Positions 1-10,944 are shown, counted from the first letter of the stretch. The stretch is 42,626 bases of DNA from Pseudoxanthomonas sp. (GCF_024710765.1 NZ_JANJUE010000013.1:1-42626); one strand, 5' to 3'. Translations and numbers: made by a program. Notes: a model not told the origin generated them from the sequence alone.

Positions 1-84
1 GTGCCGTCCCAAAATTCCCACCGGCGACACGGACCCCAACGGCGAAGCCGTTGGGGCGCCGAGGACCGGTGTGTGCTTTCTTTG

Positions 85-116
85 GTTACTTTCTTTGCAC
101 AAGCAAAGAAAGTGAC
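85..116. repeat. TTACTTTCTTTGC inverted-repeat hairpin
   Basis: Two 14-nt arms (85-98 and 103-116) pair fully around a 4-nt ACAA loop, with one G-T wobble. The motif resembles a dispersed intergenic hairpin I know from Xanthomonadaceae genomes. It is followed by GC-rich DNA rather than a T tract, so it does not look like a simple terminator. Confidence 0.65.
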
Positions 117-243
117 GCCCCGCGGCGAGCGCGCCATCGGCGAAAACCGATAGCAACCCGCGCGTCAGCGCCCGAAAAAGCGATGGCCTTTTGCTCTAGG
201 GGCCCCATCCGCAGCGGTAGCGACGGTGGGTAAACCCGAAGGG

Positions 244-270
244 CGCCGCGCACGACGCGCGCGGCGTTTT
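244..270 (+). terminator. Probable rho-independent terminator of a gene left of the window
   Basis: An 8-bp all-GC stem (244-251 with 259-266) around a 7-nt loop is followed directly by TTTT at 267-270. It is oriented to end plus-strand transcription arriving from the left, ahead of xseA. The U tract is short, so efficiency is uncertain. Confidence 0.45.
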
Positions 271-375
271 GGGTCGGCACACGGATTTGCCGTCGCAAAA
301 TTCCCACCGGCGACACGAACCCCTGACTCCCAAACGTTTCTTTATGAAACCGCCCCTCTGCGCTACGGTACCCCC

Positions 376-1704
376 ATGCAAGACCCCACCCGCGACGTCC
401 TCACCCCCAGCCAGCTCAACACCCTGGCCCGCGACCTCCTCGAAGGCGCGTTCCCCCTGATCTGGGTGGAAGGCGAACTCGGCAACGTCACCCGCCCCGC
501 CTCCGGCCACCTGTACTTCACCCTCAAGGACGCCCGCGCGCAGGTCCGCTGCGCCATGTTCAAGCCCAAGAGCCAATGGCTGCGCTTCGTCCCGCGCGAA
601 GGCCTGCGCGTACTCGCGCGTGGCCGCCTGACCTTGTACGAAGCGCGTGGCGACTACCAGCTGGTCATCGATCACCTGGAGGAAGCCGGCGAAGGCGCCC
701 TTCGACGCGCATTCGAGGCGCTGAAAGCCAAGCTTGCCGCCGAAGGCCTGTTCGATGAAGGACGCAAGCGCGCCCTGCCCGCGCACCCGCGCCGGCTGGC
801 GCTCATCACCTCGCCCAGCGGCGCCGCCGTGCGCGACGTGCTGAGCGTGCTGGGACGGCGTTTTCCCCTGCTGGACGTCGATATCCTGCCGGTGCAGGTC
901 CAGGGCGAAGCCGCCCCGGCCCAGATCGTGTCGATGCTCCGCCGCGCCGCCGACAGCGGCCGGTATGACGTGGTCCTGGTGACCCGCGGTGGGGGTTCGC
1001 TGGAGGATCTGTGGGCCTTCAACGACGAACAACTGGCGCGCGCGATCGCGGCGTCCCCGGTGCCGGTGGTGTCCGCGGTCGGCCACGAGACCGACTTCAC
1101 CCTCGCCGATTTCGCCGCGGACCTGCGCGCGCCCACGCCGTCGGTGGCCGCCGAGTTGCTGGTGCCGGACACGCGTGATCTAGCCACCCGCCTGCGCACG
1201 CTGGATCGGCGCGTGCATGATCTTCAGCGTCACCGGTTGCGCCAGGCCATGCAGCGCGCCGATCGCGCCGCCCTGCGTCTGAATGCACTGCGTCCGCAGG
1301 CGCGCCTGGCCCTGATCCGCCGCCGCCAGGACGACGCCATGCGACGCCTGCTGGCGCTGTGGCGCGAACAATCGGAACAGCGGCGCGCGCGCCTGCGCCA
1401 TGCCGCGGCCATCCTGCGTGCGGCGCAGCCGCAGCGCCGGCTCGCGCAATTGCAGGCGCGGCTGGACGCGCTGCGCGCGCGTCCCCAGGCCGCCGTGGCC
1501 CGCCAACTCCAGCGCGAAGCCCTGAAACTGCGCGGACTGGCACGTTCGCTGGAAGCGGTCAGCCCCCTGGCGACGGTGGCCCGCGGCTACGCCATCGTCA
1601 CCTGCGCCGATGGCGCGCTGGTGCGTTCGGTGGACCAGGTCGCCCCCGGCGACGCCGTACAGGCAAGGCTCGCCGACGGCGAACTGAAGCTGCGGGTCGA
1701 ATAG
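376..1704 (+). CDS. xseA: Exodeoxyribonuclease VII large subunit
   Basis: This 442-residue protein matches the usual size of the large subunit of exodeoxyribonuclease VII, which with XseB degrades single-stranded DNA into short oligonucleotides in both directions during repair. The N-terminal OB-fold is visible in the first 100 residues ([20 protein letters not shown]). The catalytic domain follows with [24 protein letters not shown] and [20 protein letters not shown]. An Arg/Ala-rich coiled coil occupies about residues 270-380, and the conserved C-terminal end VARGYAIV is present. ATG 376 was chosen because it starts the conserved N-terminus; the longer GTG-started frame from 226 runs through repeat DNA. 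No Shine-Dalgarno is seen, and a weak TACGGT lies 6 nt before the ATG, so a leaderless message is possible. No xseB lies next to it. Confidence 0.95.
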   Translation: MQDPTRDVLTPSQLNTLARDLLEGAFPLIWVEGELGNVTRPASGHLYFTLKDARAQVRCAMFKPKSQWLRFVPREGLRVLARGRLTLYEARGDYQLVIDHLEEAGEGALRRAFEALKAKLAAEGLFDEGRKRALPAHPRRLALITSPSGAAVRDVLSVLGRRFPLLDVDILPVQVQGEAAPAQIVSMLRRAADSGRYDVVLVTRGGGSLEDLWAFNDEQLARAIAASPVPVVSAVGHETDFTLADFAADLRAPTPSVAAELLVPDTRDLATRLRTLDRRVHDLQRHRLRQAMQRADRAALRLNALRPQARLALIRRRQDDAMRRLLALWREQSEQRRARLRHAAAILRAAQPQRRLAQLQARLDALRARPQAAVARQLQREALKLRGLARSLEAVSPLATVARGYAIVTCADGALVRSVDQVAPGDAVQARLADGELKLRVE

Positions 1705-1782
1705 CGAACGGCGGACGACCCGCCTTCAACCCCGTTTTCCCGGCCTGCGCGTTTGCCCTTCCGACCTCTCGGGAGAACCGCC

Positions 1783-3519
1783 ATGCGCCACGCACGCCCC
1801 TGCGTCACCCTGCTCGCCATCGCCCTGCTCGCCGCCTGCCAGTCGCAGCCGGTGTCCGAATCATCCGCCGCGCAGGACGCCGCGGCGACCAGCGCCACCC
1901 TCGATTCGATCCAGGTCCGACGCGAGGCCGAAACCAGGACCCGTACCCAGTACGGCCGCGCCATGCCCACCGCGGCGCCCGCGCCGCCGCCGCCCGCAGC
2001 CATGAAGGTGACGGCCGGTTACGTGGCGATGCAGAGCCCGGGGCTCGTTTCCATACCGGCCGAACCGGCCAATACCGAACGCTATGCCGCGCGCGACGAC
2101 AATCCGGTCCACCGCACCCGCGAACAATCCGTGTCGACCTTTTCCATCGACGTGGACACCGGCAGCTACAGCAACGTGCGCCGGATGCTGCGCGACGGCG
2201 TGCGACCACCGGCCGACGCGGTGCGCGCGGAGGAGTTCATCAACTACTTCGACTACCGGCATCCGGCACCGGTGAATCGCGATGTCCCGTTCCGGGTCAC
2301 CACCGAACTCGCGCCCGCGCCATGGAACAGCGCGCGCCAGGTATTGATGATCGGCATCAAGGGCTATGACGTGGCGAAGGCGACGCTGCCACCGGCCAAC
2401 CTGGTGTTCCTGATCGACACCTCCGGTTCGATGGATTCGCCGGACAAGCTGCCGTTGCTGAAGCAGGTCTTCGCCCAACTGGTGCCGCAGCTGCGCGCGC
2501 AGGATCGGGTCTCCATCGTGGTTTATGCCGGCTCGGCCGGATTGGTGCTGCCGCCGACGCCGGGCGACCGCCACGACGAGATCCTGGAGGCGCTGGACCG
2601 CCTGCAAGCGGGCGGCTCCACCAATGGTGGCGACGGTATCCGGCTCGCGTACTCGATGGCGAAGCAGGCCTTCGTGAAGGACGGCGTCAACCGGGTGATC
2701 CTGGCGACCGACGGTGATTTCAACGTCGGCACCATCGACCAGGGCGCGCTGGAAACGCTGGTCGGCGACCAGCGCAAGTCCGGCGTCGCCCTGACCACGC
2801 TGGGCTTCGGCCAGGGCAACTACAACGACGCCATGGCCGAACGCCTGGCCGACGTCGGCGACGGCAACCACGCCTATATCGATACGCCGCAGGAAGCGCG
2901 CAAGGTGCTGGTGGAGGAAATGCAGTCGACCCTGCTGACCATCGCCCGCGACGTGAAGATCCAGATCGAATTCAACCCGGTCTACGTCTCCGAGTACCGC
3001 CTGATCGGCTACGAGAACCGCGTGCTCAAGCGCGAGGACTTCGCCAACGACAAGGTGGACGCGGGTGACATCGGCGCCGGCCACCAGGTCACCGCGCTAT
3101 ACGAGATCACCCCTGCCGGTTCCGGCGTCGATCGGCTGCCGCCGCTGCGCTACGCGCAGGCCGGCGCCACCAGCGAACCCGGCGCCAGGAACGGCGAGAT
3201 CGCCCACCTCGCGCTGCGCTACAAGGTGCCCGGCCAGGAACGCAGCCGCCTGATCGAAAGTCCGGTCAAGGCCGACACGTTCACCCGCACGCCGGGCGAA
3301 GGTTTCCGCTTCGCGACCGCGGTGGCCGCCTATGCCGATCTGTTGCGTGGCGGCCAGCACATCGATGGCTGGGACTGGCGCGAGGTGGCGGCCGCGGCGC
3401 GCGGCGCCCGGGGCGATGATCGTTTCGGCTTGCGCCGCGAGTTCAGCGATCTGGTGGAGCAGGCTCGCCAATTGACGTCGCGGGAGCGGGAGACGCCGGC
3501 CATCGCGCGCGGCCAATGA
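1783..3519 (+). CDS. YfbK-type von Willebrand factor A lipoprotein
   Basis: The 578-residue product begins with a lipoprotein signal (LLAIALLAAC, lipidated Cys19), followed by a low-complexity Ala/Pro linker and the YfbK N-terminal motif QSVSTFSIDVDTGSYSNVRR. A von Willebrand A domain with an intact MIDAS metal site (D212-T-S-G-S216) follows, with ATDGDFNVG downstream. The C-terminal third resembles the DUF3520 region of this family. ATG 1783 has a GGGAGA ribosome site 6 nt upstream. The family is thought to bind partner proteins through the MIDAS metal at the envelope; the substrate is unknown. The linker carries SATLDSIQV, similar to a motif in the anti-sigma-like protein at 7274-8374. A strong terminator follows at 3530-3560. 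Alternative: an uncharacterised surface adhesin. Confidence 0.88.
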   Translation: MRHARPCVTLLAIALLAACQSQPVSESSAAQDAAATSATLDSIQVRREAETRTRTQYGRAMPTAAPAPPPPAAMKVTAGYVAMQSPGLVSIPAEPANTERYAARDDNPVHRTREQSVSTFSIDVDTGSYSNVRRMLRDGVRPPADAVRAEEFINYFDYRHPAPVNRDVPFRVTTELAPAPWNSARQVLMIGIKGYDVAKATLPPANLVFLIDTSGSMDSPDKLPLLKQVFAQLVPQLRAQDRVSIVVYAGSAGLVLPPTPGDRHDEILEALDRLQAGGSTNGGDGIRLAYSMAKQAFVKDGVNRVILATDGDFNVGTIDQGALETLVGDQRKSGVALTTLGFGQGNYNDAMAERLADVGDGNHAYIDTPQEARKVLVEEMQSTLLTIARDVKIQIEFNPVYVSEYRLIGYENRVLKREDFANDKVDAGDIGAGHQVTALYEITPAGSGVDRLPPLRYAQAGATSEPGARNGEIAHLALRYKVPGQERSRLIESPVKADTFTRTPGEGFRFATAVAAYADLLRGGQHIDGWDWREVAAAARGARGDDRFGLRREFSDLVEQARQLTSRERETPAIARGQ

Positions 3520-3529
3520 CGCCCGGAGG

Positions 3530-3560
3530 GTGGACGGCGGCGACGCCGTCCACTCTTTTT
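3530..3560 (+). terminator. Rho-independent terminator of the von Willebrand gene
   Basis: A perfect 10-bp stem (3530-3539 with 3544-3553) and GCGA tetraloop are followed by TCTTTTT. It begins 11 nt after the stop codon, and its T tract touches the stop of the convergent GGDEF-EAL gene. Confidence 0.85.
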
Positions 3561-6520
3561 CAGCGACCGCCCATCTGCGCGCCCGGCCGACCCAGCAGGT
3601 AGCCCTGGCCGAAATTGCAGCCCAGTTCGAGCAGTGCGCTGCGCTGCGCTTCGGTCTCGATGCCCTCGGCAATCGTGTCGATGCCCAGGGTGCCGGCCAG
3701 CGCCAGGATGGCGCGCACCAACCCCGGGCTTTCCGGACGGCTGTCATCGCCAATGCCGGCCACGAAGCTGCGATCGATCTTCAGCACCGAAATCGGGAAG
3801 CGGTGCAGGTACGACAACGCCGAGAAGCCCGTGCCGAAATCGTCGAGCTGGGCCAGGATGCCATGCTGCCGCAGCGTGCTCAGGATGCGCAGGGTCCGTG
3901 GCGCATCGTCCAGCAGCGCCACCTCGGTGATCTCCACCCGCAGCCGCGCCGGATCCGCGCCCAGTGACTCGAACAGCGCCAACAGGCGGTCCGCGAAGTC
4001 AGGTGAACGGAAATGCCGCGGCGAGACGTTCACCGACACATAGCCCTCGCCCCCGCGCGCGATCTGGCGCACCACCTGCTCGTAGATCAGCCAGTCGATC
4101 TGCTCGATCAACCCGCTGTCCTCGCCCAGGCCGATGAACTCCGCCGGGGCCAGCAGGCCGCGGCGTTCGTGCTGCCAGCGCAGCAGCGCCTCGTAACCGA
4201 CCACCTCGCCATCATCCAGGCGCAGGATGGGCTGGTAGTACGGCACGAAGTCGCGATTGTTGATCGCCCGCCGCAGGTCGGCCTGCAGATCCAGGCTGTG
4301 CATCGCCGCCTCGCGCATGGCCTCGTCGAACGTGGCGCAGCGGTCGCGACCCTGTTCCTTGGCCCGGTACATCGCCGCGTCGGCGTCGCGCAGCAGTTCC
4401 TCGCCATTGCGATAGCGCGGATGCCAGACCGCGATGCCGAGGCTGGCGGAGGGATACAGTTCGCGGCCGGCCACCCACATCGGCCGGCTCAGCACCGCGA
4501 GCAGGCGCTGCGCCAGCTCGCGGATGTTCTCTTCGCCGTCGGCGTATTCCATCAGGATGGCGAACTCGTCGCCGCCCAGTCGCGAGACCACGTCGTTGCC
4601 GCGCACCGTCATGGTGATGCGGCGCGCCACCTCGATCAGCAGTTCGTCGCCGGCGGCATGGCCGATGCTGTCGTTGACCAGTTTGAAGCGGTCCAGATCC
4701 AGGAACAGCACCGCGAACGCCTGGCCGTCGCCGTGGCGCGCGCGTTCGATGGCCGCGGACAGCCGATCCAGCAGGTGCGGCCGGTTCGGCAGGCCGGTCA
4801 GGGCATCATGGGTGGCCTGGTAGGTCAGGCGCTGCTCGGCGCGCAGGCGCTCGTTGATCTGCGCGCGCAGCTGGGTGTTGGCATCGGCCAGCTCACGGGT
4901 GCGTTCGTCCACCCGCCGCTCCAACTCGGCATGGGCGGCACGCAGGTTTTCCTGCGCGCGCTGCCGGGCCAGGCCGTTGCCGATGTTGTGCGCCACGAAG
5001 TTCAGCAGGCTCTGATCGTGCGGGGTGAACTTCACCTCGGGAGAATAGCTCTGCACCACCACCACGCCCTGCACCTCGTCGCCCTGGAACAACGGCACGC
5101 CCAGCCAACTGTGGGCGGGCGGCCCGTGCTGGACCACCTTGCCCTCGTCGCTGAGCTGGGCGATGACGGTGCGATCGGCCAGCAGCGGCTTTCCCGTCTC
5201 GATGACGTACTCGGTCAGGCCGTTGCCAATCCTGCGCGAGCGCCGCAGCGGATCGCGCTCGTCGATCGAGTACGGGAAGCTCAGGGTCTGCCGATCCTCG
5301 CTGCACAGTGCGATGTAGAAATTGCGCGCATCGATGAGTTCGTCCACCACTGCGTGGAGATCCGCGTAGAAGCGCTCCAGGCTTTCGGAAGTGATCGCCA
5401 GGTCGGCGATCCGGAACAACGCGCCCTGCAGTTTCTCGGCGCGCTTGCGCTCGATGATTTCCGCCTGCAGCTCGCGGTTCGCCCGCTGCAGTTCGTGGGT
5501 GCGTGCTTCCACCCGGTGTTCGAGATCCGCGTGCGCATGCTTGCGATCCAGGGCGGTGAGGATGTGCTGGGCCACGTAGCCGAGCAGCGCGCGGTCCTCG
5601 TCCGCGTAGCTGGCCGGCGTGTCATAGCTCTGCACCACGATCGCCCCGCACACCCGATCGTCGCGGCGCATCGGCACGCCCAGCCAGTCCAGGCTGTCCG
5701 GACCATGGCTGGGATCGCGGATCACGCCCAGCTTCTGGCGGATGACCGTGGAAGGGCCCCGCAGCGGCTGGCCGTGGCGCAGCAGCGCGAAGGTCATGCT
5801 GTTGACCATCTCCTCTTCGGTGAACTCCCGTTCCGGTTCGGCGACGTAGGGATCCTTCTGGTCGGCGAAGTACAGGAAACGGATGGTCCGGCGCTGATCG
5901 TCGTAGGAGACGATGTAGCAGTTCTCCGCATACATCAGCGAGTTCACCACCGCGTGGATGCGGCGGAGCATCTCGCTCATCTCCAGTCCGGTGCCGGCCA
6001 GATCGGCGATTTCGTACAGGGCCTGTTGCAGTCGCTTGGATTTTTCCAGCGACACGATCCGGGCATGCGCGCGCGCGGTATCCAGGGTCGCCCCGATCAT
6101 CGCCCTGGCGAGCCGGCACCAGGCGTCGCGGCGGGCTTCCGGGACCGCCTGCGGCAGCGTCACCGCCAGCGCCATCCGCGCGTTGCCGTCGACGTTCTCC
6201 CAGGCCAGCAGCCAGCCCTCGTCGGTATCGGCCAGCGTGGCTTCGGCCAGCGCATGTTCGGCACGGCGGCGCAGCGCGGGGGACGCATCCGGCGAGGCGA
6301 TGCCGCCCGCGCCCAGGGCCCAGTCGCGCCACGCGATCGCCAGTTCCGAACCCGGTGGCAGCCCATCCAGCAGGATGCTCAGGATCCGCTCGGGCGCCGC
6401 CACCTCTCCTTCCCCGGGCAAGGTGCCGACACGTTCGCTCTGGCTGGGCACCCCGGTTCCGGACAGCATTGGCTTCTGATGAAAGTTCCCCGTGCCGAGC
6501 ATAACGCCATTGCGGTCCAT
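3560..6520 (-). CDS. GAF-GAF-GGDEF-EAL cyclic-di-GMP signalling protein
   Basis: A cytosolic protein of about 986 residues that should make and/or break cyclic di-GMP. After a divergent N-terminal region come two GAF-like sensor domains (roughly 150-320 and 370-530), each followed by a helical linker with heptad-like ERRVDERTREL or HRVEARTHEL segments. The diguanylate cyclase domain has intact GGDEF (residues 649-653) and an RGND inhibitory site five residues before it. The phosphodiesterase domain has intact EALLRW (777-782), SVNVSPRHF, VEITE, LDDFGTGFS, LKIDRSF and AEGIETE. Both active sites therefore look competent. No membrane segment is seen. The start is uncertain: ATG 6520, 6502 and 6469 are all possible, and none has a strong ribosome site. 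The gene sits in reverse orientation between the von Willebrand gene and the ECF sigma gene. Confidence 0.93.
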   Translation of the reverse strand: MDRNGVMLGTGNFHQKPMLSGTGVPSQSERVGTLPGEGEVAAPERILSILLDGLPPGSELAIAWRDWALGAGGIASPDASPALRRRAEHALAEATLADTDEGWLLAWENVDGNARMALAVTLPQAVPEARRDAWCRLARAMIGATLDTARAHARIVSLEKSKRLQQALYEIADLAGTGLEMSEMLRRIHAVVNSLMYAENCYIVSYDDQRRTIRFLYFADQKDPYVAEPEREFTEEEMVNSMTFALLRHGQPLRGPSTVIRQKLGVIRDPSHGPDSLDWLGVPMRRDDRVCGAIVVQSYDTPASYADEDRALLGYVAQHILTALDRKHAHADLEHRVEARTHELQRANRELQAEIIERKRAEKLQGALFRIADLAITSESLERFYADLHAVVDELIDARNFYIALCSEDRQTLSFPYSIDERDPLRRSRRIGNGLTEYVIETGKPLLADRTVIAQLSDEGKVVQHGPPAHSWLGVPLFQGDEVQGVVVVQSYSPEVKFTPHDQSLLNFVAHNIGNGLARQRAQENLRAAHAELERRVDERTRELADANTQLRAQINERLRAEQRLTYQATHDALTGLPNRPHLLDRLSAAIERARHGDGQAFAVLFLDLDRFKLVNDSIGHAAGDELLIEVARRITMTVRGNDVVSRLGGDEFAILMEYADGEENIRELAQRLLAVLSRPMWVAGRELYPSASLGIAVWHPRYRNGEELLRDADAAMYRAKEQGRDRCATFDEAMREAAMHSLDLQADLRRAINNRDFVPYYQPILRLDDGEVVGYEALLRWQHERRGLLAPAEFIGLGEDSGLIEQIDWLIYEQVVRQIARGGEGYVSVNVSPRHFRSPDFADRLLALFESLGADPARLRVEITEVALLDDAPRTLRILSTLRQHGILAQLDDFGTGFSALSYLHRFPISVLKIDRSFVAGIGDDSRPESPGLVRAILALAGTLGIDTIAEGIETEAQRSALLELGCNFGQGYLLGRPGAQMGGR

Positions 6521-6722
6521 GAACGGCAACCCGCGCCACAAACCCGGCGCGTTCCCGCGCAAACCCCTTCCCGGTCGCCCATCCGTTTGTCCGGTCATGC
6601 ATTTCGCACCGGCCACCACCCTGGTTTCCGCAGCCGTCCCTCCGGGGCGGCGCGCATTTTCGTTCAGCAACCTGACGGCCGCCCGCTTCCCGGAAAAGCG
6701 CGAAGCCCTTACGCTGATCGCA

Positions 6723-7277
6723 GTGAACGATGCCGCCGAACCCGCCGATGAAACGTTGATGCTGGCCTATGCCGCCGGCGATGCATCGGCTTTCGAGCGG
6801 CTCTATGCCCGCCACCGGGGTCCCCTGTACCGCTTCCTGCTGCGCAATCTGCGCGACGGCGCGCTGGCCGACGAGTTCTTCCAGGACGTCTGGCAGCGGG
6901 TCATCACCGCGCGCCAGGGCTGGAAGCCGGAAGCGGCCTTCACCACCTGGCTGTTCCGGATCGCCCACAATCGCCTGAACGACCACTGGCGGGCCGCCCG
7001 CCATCGTCCGCCGGCGCCCGAGGATGCGGACGAACGCACCGCGAAGGTGCCGGATCCGGATACGCCGGAGCGGCAACTGTCGGAATTCGAGCAGCGCCGC
7101 CGCCTGCAGTTGGCGTTGGCCGAATTGCCGGAGGAGCAGCGGCAGGTGGTGCAGTTGCGGCTGGAACAGGAACTGAGCCTGGAGGAAATCGGCGACATCA
7201 CCGGCGTGGGTCGGGAAACCGTCAAATCGCGGCTGCGTTACGCGATGGACAAGTTGCGCGCGAGACTGAACGAATGA
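6723..7277 (+). CDS. ECF-family RNA polymerase sigma factor
   Basis: The 184-residue product has the two-domain layout of ECF sigma factors. Region 2 includes DASAFERLYARHRGPLYRFL, FFQDVWQRVI and FTTWLFRIAHNRLNDHWR. Region 4 includes LPEEQRQVVQLRLEQELSLE and an HTH GVGRETVKSRLRYAMDKLR. GTG 6723 gives the normal ECF length; the longer frame from 6492 is low-complexity sequence. There is no clear Shine-Dalgarno. Its stop overlaps the start of the next gene by 4 nt (ATGA), so the two are translationally coupled, as is usual for sigma/anti-sigma pairs. Target promoters are unknown. Region 4 is conventional; no fused anti-sigma domain is present. Confidence 0.92.
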   Translation: MNDAAEPADETLMLAYAAGDASAFERLYARHRGPLYRFLLRNLRDGALADEFFQDVWQRVITARQGWKPEAAFTTWLFRIAHNRLNDHWRAARHRPPAPEDADERTAKVPDPDTPERQLSEFEQRRRLQLALAELPEEQRQVVQLRLEQELSLEEIGDITGVGRETVKSRLRYAMDKLRARLNE

Positions 7278-8374
7278 ACCGCCGTCCCCCCGAACCGCTG
7301 GATTCCGAGGAACGCCTGCTGGCCGATCAGCTGGCGCGGCTGGGGCCGCACGGCGAGCCTTCCTCCGCCCTGGACGCCCGCATCCTGGCCGCCGCGCATG
7401 ACGCCGTGGCCGCGCGTCCCGCGGCCCGGCGCAAACCGCGCTGGCCGGTGGCCATGGGCCTGGCCGCCAGTGCCCTGCTGGCGGTGGGCATCGCCTGGCA
7501 GTTGCGTCCGGTGGACGAAATGCGCTCCGCCGAGCAGGCCGCCGTCGCCGTGCCGGAAGCGCGCATGGTCGTGGTCGAGGACACGCCGGCCGCGACGGAT
7601 TCGGCCGCCGCCGTTGTCGAACAGGAAGTCGCCACCGCTGCCACGCAGGCCGCGCCGCCGGCACCGGCCAGGGTGGCCAAGCCGATCACGACGCCCCGGC
7701 AGGCACCGGCCGAACGCGCGGCAGCGCGGGATCGCGTTCCCCCGACCCGACGCCAGGCCCCGGCCGCCGAAGTCGCGTCGGTGGCCGAACCCGCGCCCGT
7801 CGAGGAGTACACCCGCGCGGCAGCGCCACCTCCACCCGCTCCGCCGCCGCCCACAGCCAGCAGCGCACGCGGCGATGCCACCACCCTGGACAGCATCGCG
7901 ATACCGGCCGGTTCCGCGCAGGCCTATGGCATCGCCGGCGACCGCCCGGGCTTCGTCGCCGACCCGGAAACCACCGCGGCCATCGCCGCCAAGCGCGAGA
8001 AAGCGCGCGCCGAACAGGCCCGCGATGCGGCGGACGCGGCCGAAGCCGCCCGCGGTGGCGCCGAGACGCGGGCGCGTAGTACCGCTTCCCCCAAGGCCAC
8101 TGCGCAGTCCGCGTCGCCTCCGCCCGCGCTCACCACCTCGGCTCCGGTCGCGCCGGCGCCGGCCAGCGCGACCCGAAACGCGCTCAAGCGCACCGACCTG
8201 CAGTTGCCGGTCAGCGAAGACACCAAGCTGCCGCCCGAGGATTGGCTGGAACGCATCCGCCTGCGCCGGGATCTCGGCGATCGCGCCAGCGCCGCCGACA
8301 GCCTGGTGCGATTCAAGCAGAACCATCCCTTCCAGAAGATTCCGGACGATCTGAAGGAACTGCTGGGCGAATGA
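7274..8374 (+). CDS. Membrane-anchored anti-sigma-like protein with Ala/Pro-rich tail
   Basis: The 366-residue product has a short cytosolic segment and one transmembrane helix near residues 56-76 (WPVAMGLAASALLAVGIAWQ). A long Ala/Pro/Glu-rich extracytoplasmic region follows, ending in a conserved-looking block (PPEDWLERIRLRRDLGDRA, then SLVRFKQNHPF). There is no recognisable zinc-binding anti-sigma (ZAS) HxxxCxxC motif. The role as regulator of the overlapping ECF sigma factor is inferred from the 4-nt overlap and topology. The C-terminal block resembles that of other Xanthomonadaceae proteins found beside ECF genes. It contains DATTLDSIAI, similar to the SATLDSIQV of the von Willebrand lipoprotein at 1783-3519. 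Its stop overlaps the yigZ start by 4 nt. The low-complexity middle prevents finer domain calls. Confidence 0.7.
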   Translation: MNRRPPEPLDSEERLLADQLARLGPHGEPSSALDARILAAAHDAVAARPAARRKPRWPVAMGLAASALLAVGIAWQLRPVDEMRSAEQAAVAVPEARMVVVEDTPAATDSAAAVVEQEVATAATQAAPPAPARVAKPITTPRQAPAERAAARDRVPPTRRQAPAAEVASVAEPAPVEEYTRAAAPPPPAPPPPTASSARGDATTLDSIAIPAGSAQAYGIAGDRPGFVADPETTAAIAAKREKARAEQARDAADAAEAARGGAETRARSTASPKATAQSASPPPALTTSAPVAPAPASATRNALKRTDLQLPVSEDTKLPPEDWLERIRLRRDLGDRASAADSLVRFKQNHPFQKIPDDLKELLGE

Positions 8375-8967
8375 GCCACACCCTGGCCGCCCAGGCCTCG
8401 CATCTGCTGGAGGTCAAGCACAGCCGGTTCCTGGTCGCGGCCGCGCCAACGACCGGTCCCGAGGAAGCGCTGGCGTTCCTGGCCCGGGTCGCCGACCCCG
8501 CCGCCACCCACAACTGCTGGGCCTACCGGATCGGCGCCGAATACCGCTCCAGCGACGACGGCGAGCCCGCGGGCACCGCCGGCCGCCCAATCCTGGCCGC
8601 CATCGACGGCCAGGGCTACGACCAGGTGATGGTGGTGGTCACCCGCTGGTATGGCGGCATCAAGCTCGGCGCGGGCGGGCTGGTGCGCGCCTACGGCGGG
8701 GCCGCCGCCGAATGCCTGCGGTTGGCCGAACGCAGGGCCCTGATCGTGATGCAGGTGCTGGAACTGGCGGCGCCGTTCGAGGATCTGGGGAGCGTGCACG
8801 CCGCCCTGTCCGGATTCGGCGCCGAGAAACTGGACGAGTCCTTCGACGAACACGGCGCCCGTCTGCGCCTGCGCCTGCCGGCCGAACATGGCGATGCCTT
8901 GAAAATCCACCTGCGCGACGCCACCCGTAATCGGGTGCGCTGGTCCGGGGCGGATCCGGTCGGCTGA
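8371..8967 (+). CDS. yigZ: YigZ/IMPACT family protein
   Basis: The 198-residue protein has the IMPACT (UPF0029) fold signature: KHSRFLVAAAPTTGPEEALAF, HNCWAYRIG, SSDDGEPAGTAGRPILAAI and VVVTRWYGGIKLGAGGLVRAYG. A C-terminal ferredoxin-like domain follows. Bacterial YigZ is of uncertain function; eukaryotic IMPACT regulates the Gcn2 translation-stress kinase. The start is the ATG of an ATGA overlap with the preceding anti-sigma-like gene, which makes it the third gene of that operon. The link to sigma-factor signalling may only be positional. Confidence 0.9.
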   Translation: MSHTLAAQASHLLEVKHSRFLVAAAPTTGPEEALAFLARVADPAATHNCWAYRIGAEYRSSDDGEPAGTAGRPILAAIDGQGYDQVMVVVTRWYGGIKLGAGGLVRAYGGAAAECLRLAERRALIVMQVLELAAPFEDLGSVHAALSGFGAEKLDESFDEHGARLRLRLPAEHGDALKIHLRDATRNRVRWSGADPVG

Positions 8968-9080
8968 TTTCGGAAAGGCCTGCTCCCTCGGGACGCTGAT
9001 CCAGGGGAGGCCCATTGCGGAAGAACTGTGGAAGCGGCCCGGCGCCGGACCGCGTCCACAGCATTTCCGATGGAATCCTC

Positions 9081-10877
<1,797 letters not shown>

Positions 10878-10944
10878 GGATGTCATTGCCGGCATGCGCC
10901 GGTTAACATCCGGCTTCCACCAATCTCATCGCGAAGGAACTGCC

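Larger units (their letters stand above)
2..323. repeat. 36-nt direct repeat bracketing a repeat-rich non-coding block before xseA
   Basis: A 36-nt sequence at 2-37 recurs at 288-323 with two mismatches, so about 286 bases separate equivalent positions. The block between them holds no convincing gene. It contains a 10-bp GC hairpin (34-43 pairing with 47-56), the TTACTTTCTTTGC hairpin at 85-116 and a terminator-like hairpin at 244-270. The spacing and content suggest a duplicated intergenic unit, or a repeated element whose first copy starts at the window edge. The repeat is too long to be an ordinary insertion-sequence target duplication. Confidence 0.6.

Noticed and set aside
2-323. CRISPR array from the repeated 36-nt unit
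   Set aside because: Only two copies with a 250-nt spacer, internal hairpins and no cas genes.
196-1086. Long reverse-strand open frame over xseA
   Set aside because: It is the mirror of the xseA reading frame in GC-rich DNA; its translation is Arg/Gly/Ala-rich with no domain.
4013-6751. 912-codon plus-strand frame opposite the GGDEF-EAL gene
   Set aside because: The reverse-strand frame has clear GAF, GGDEF and EAL motifs; the plus-strand translation is composition-biased antisense.
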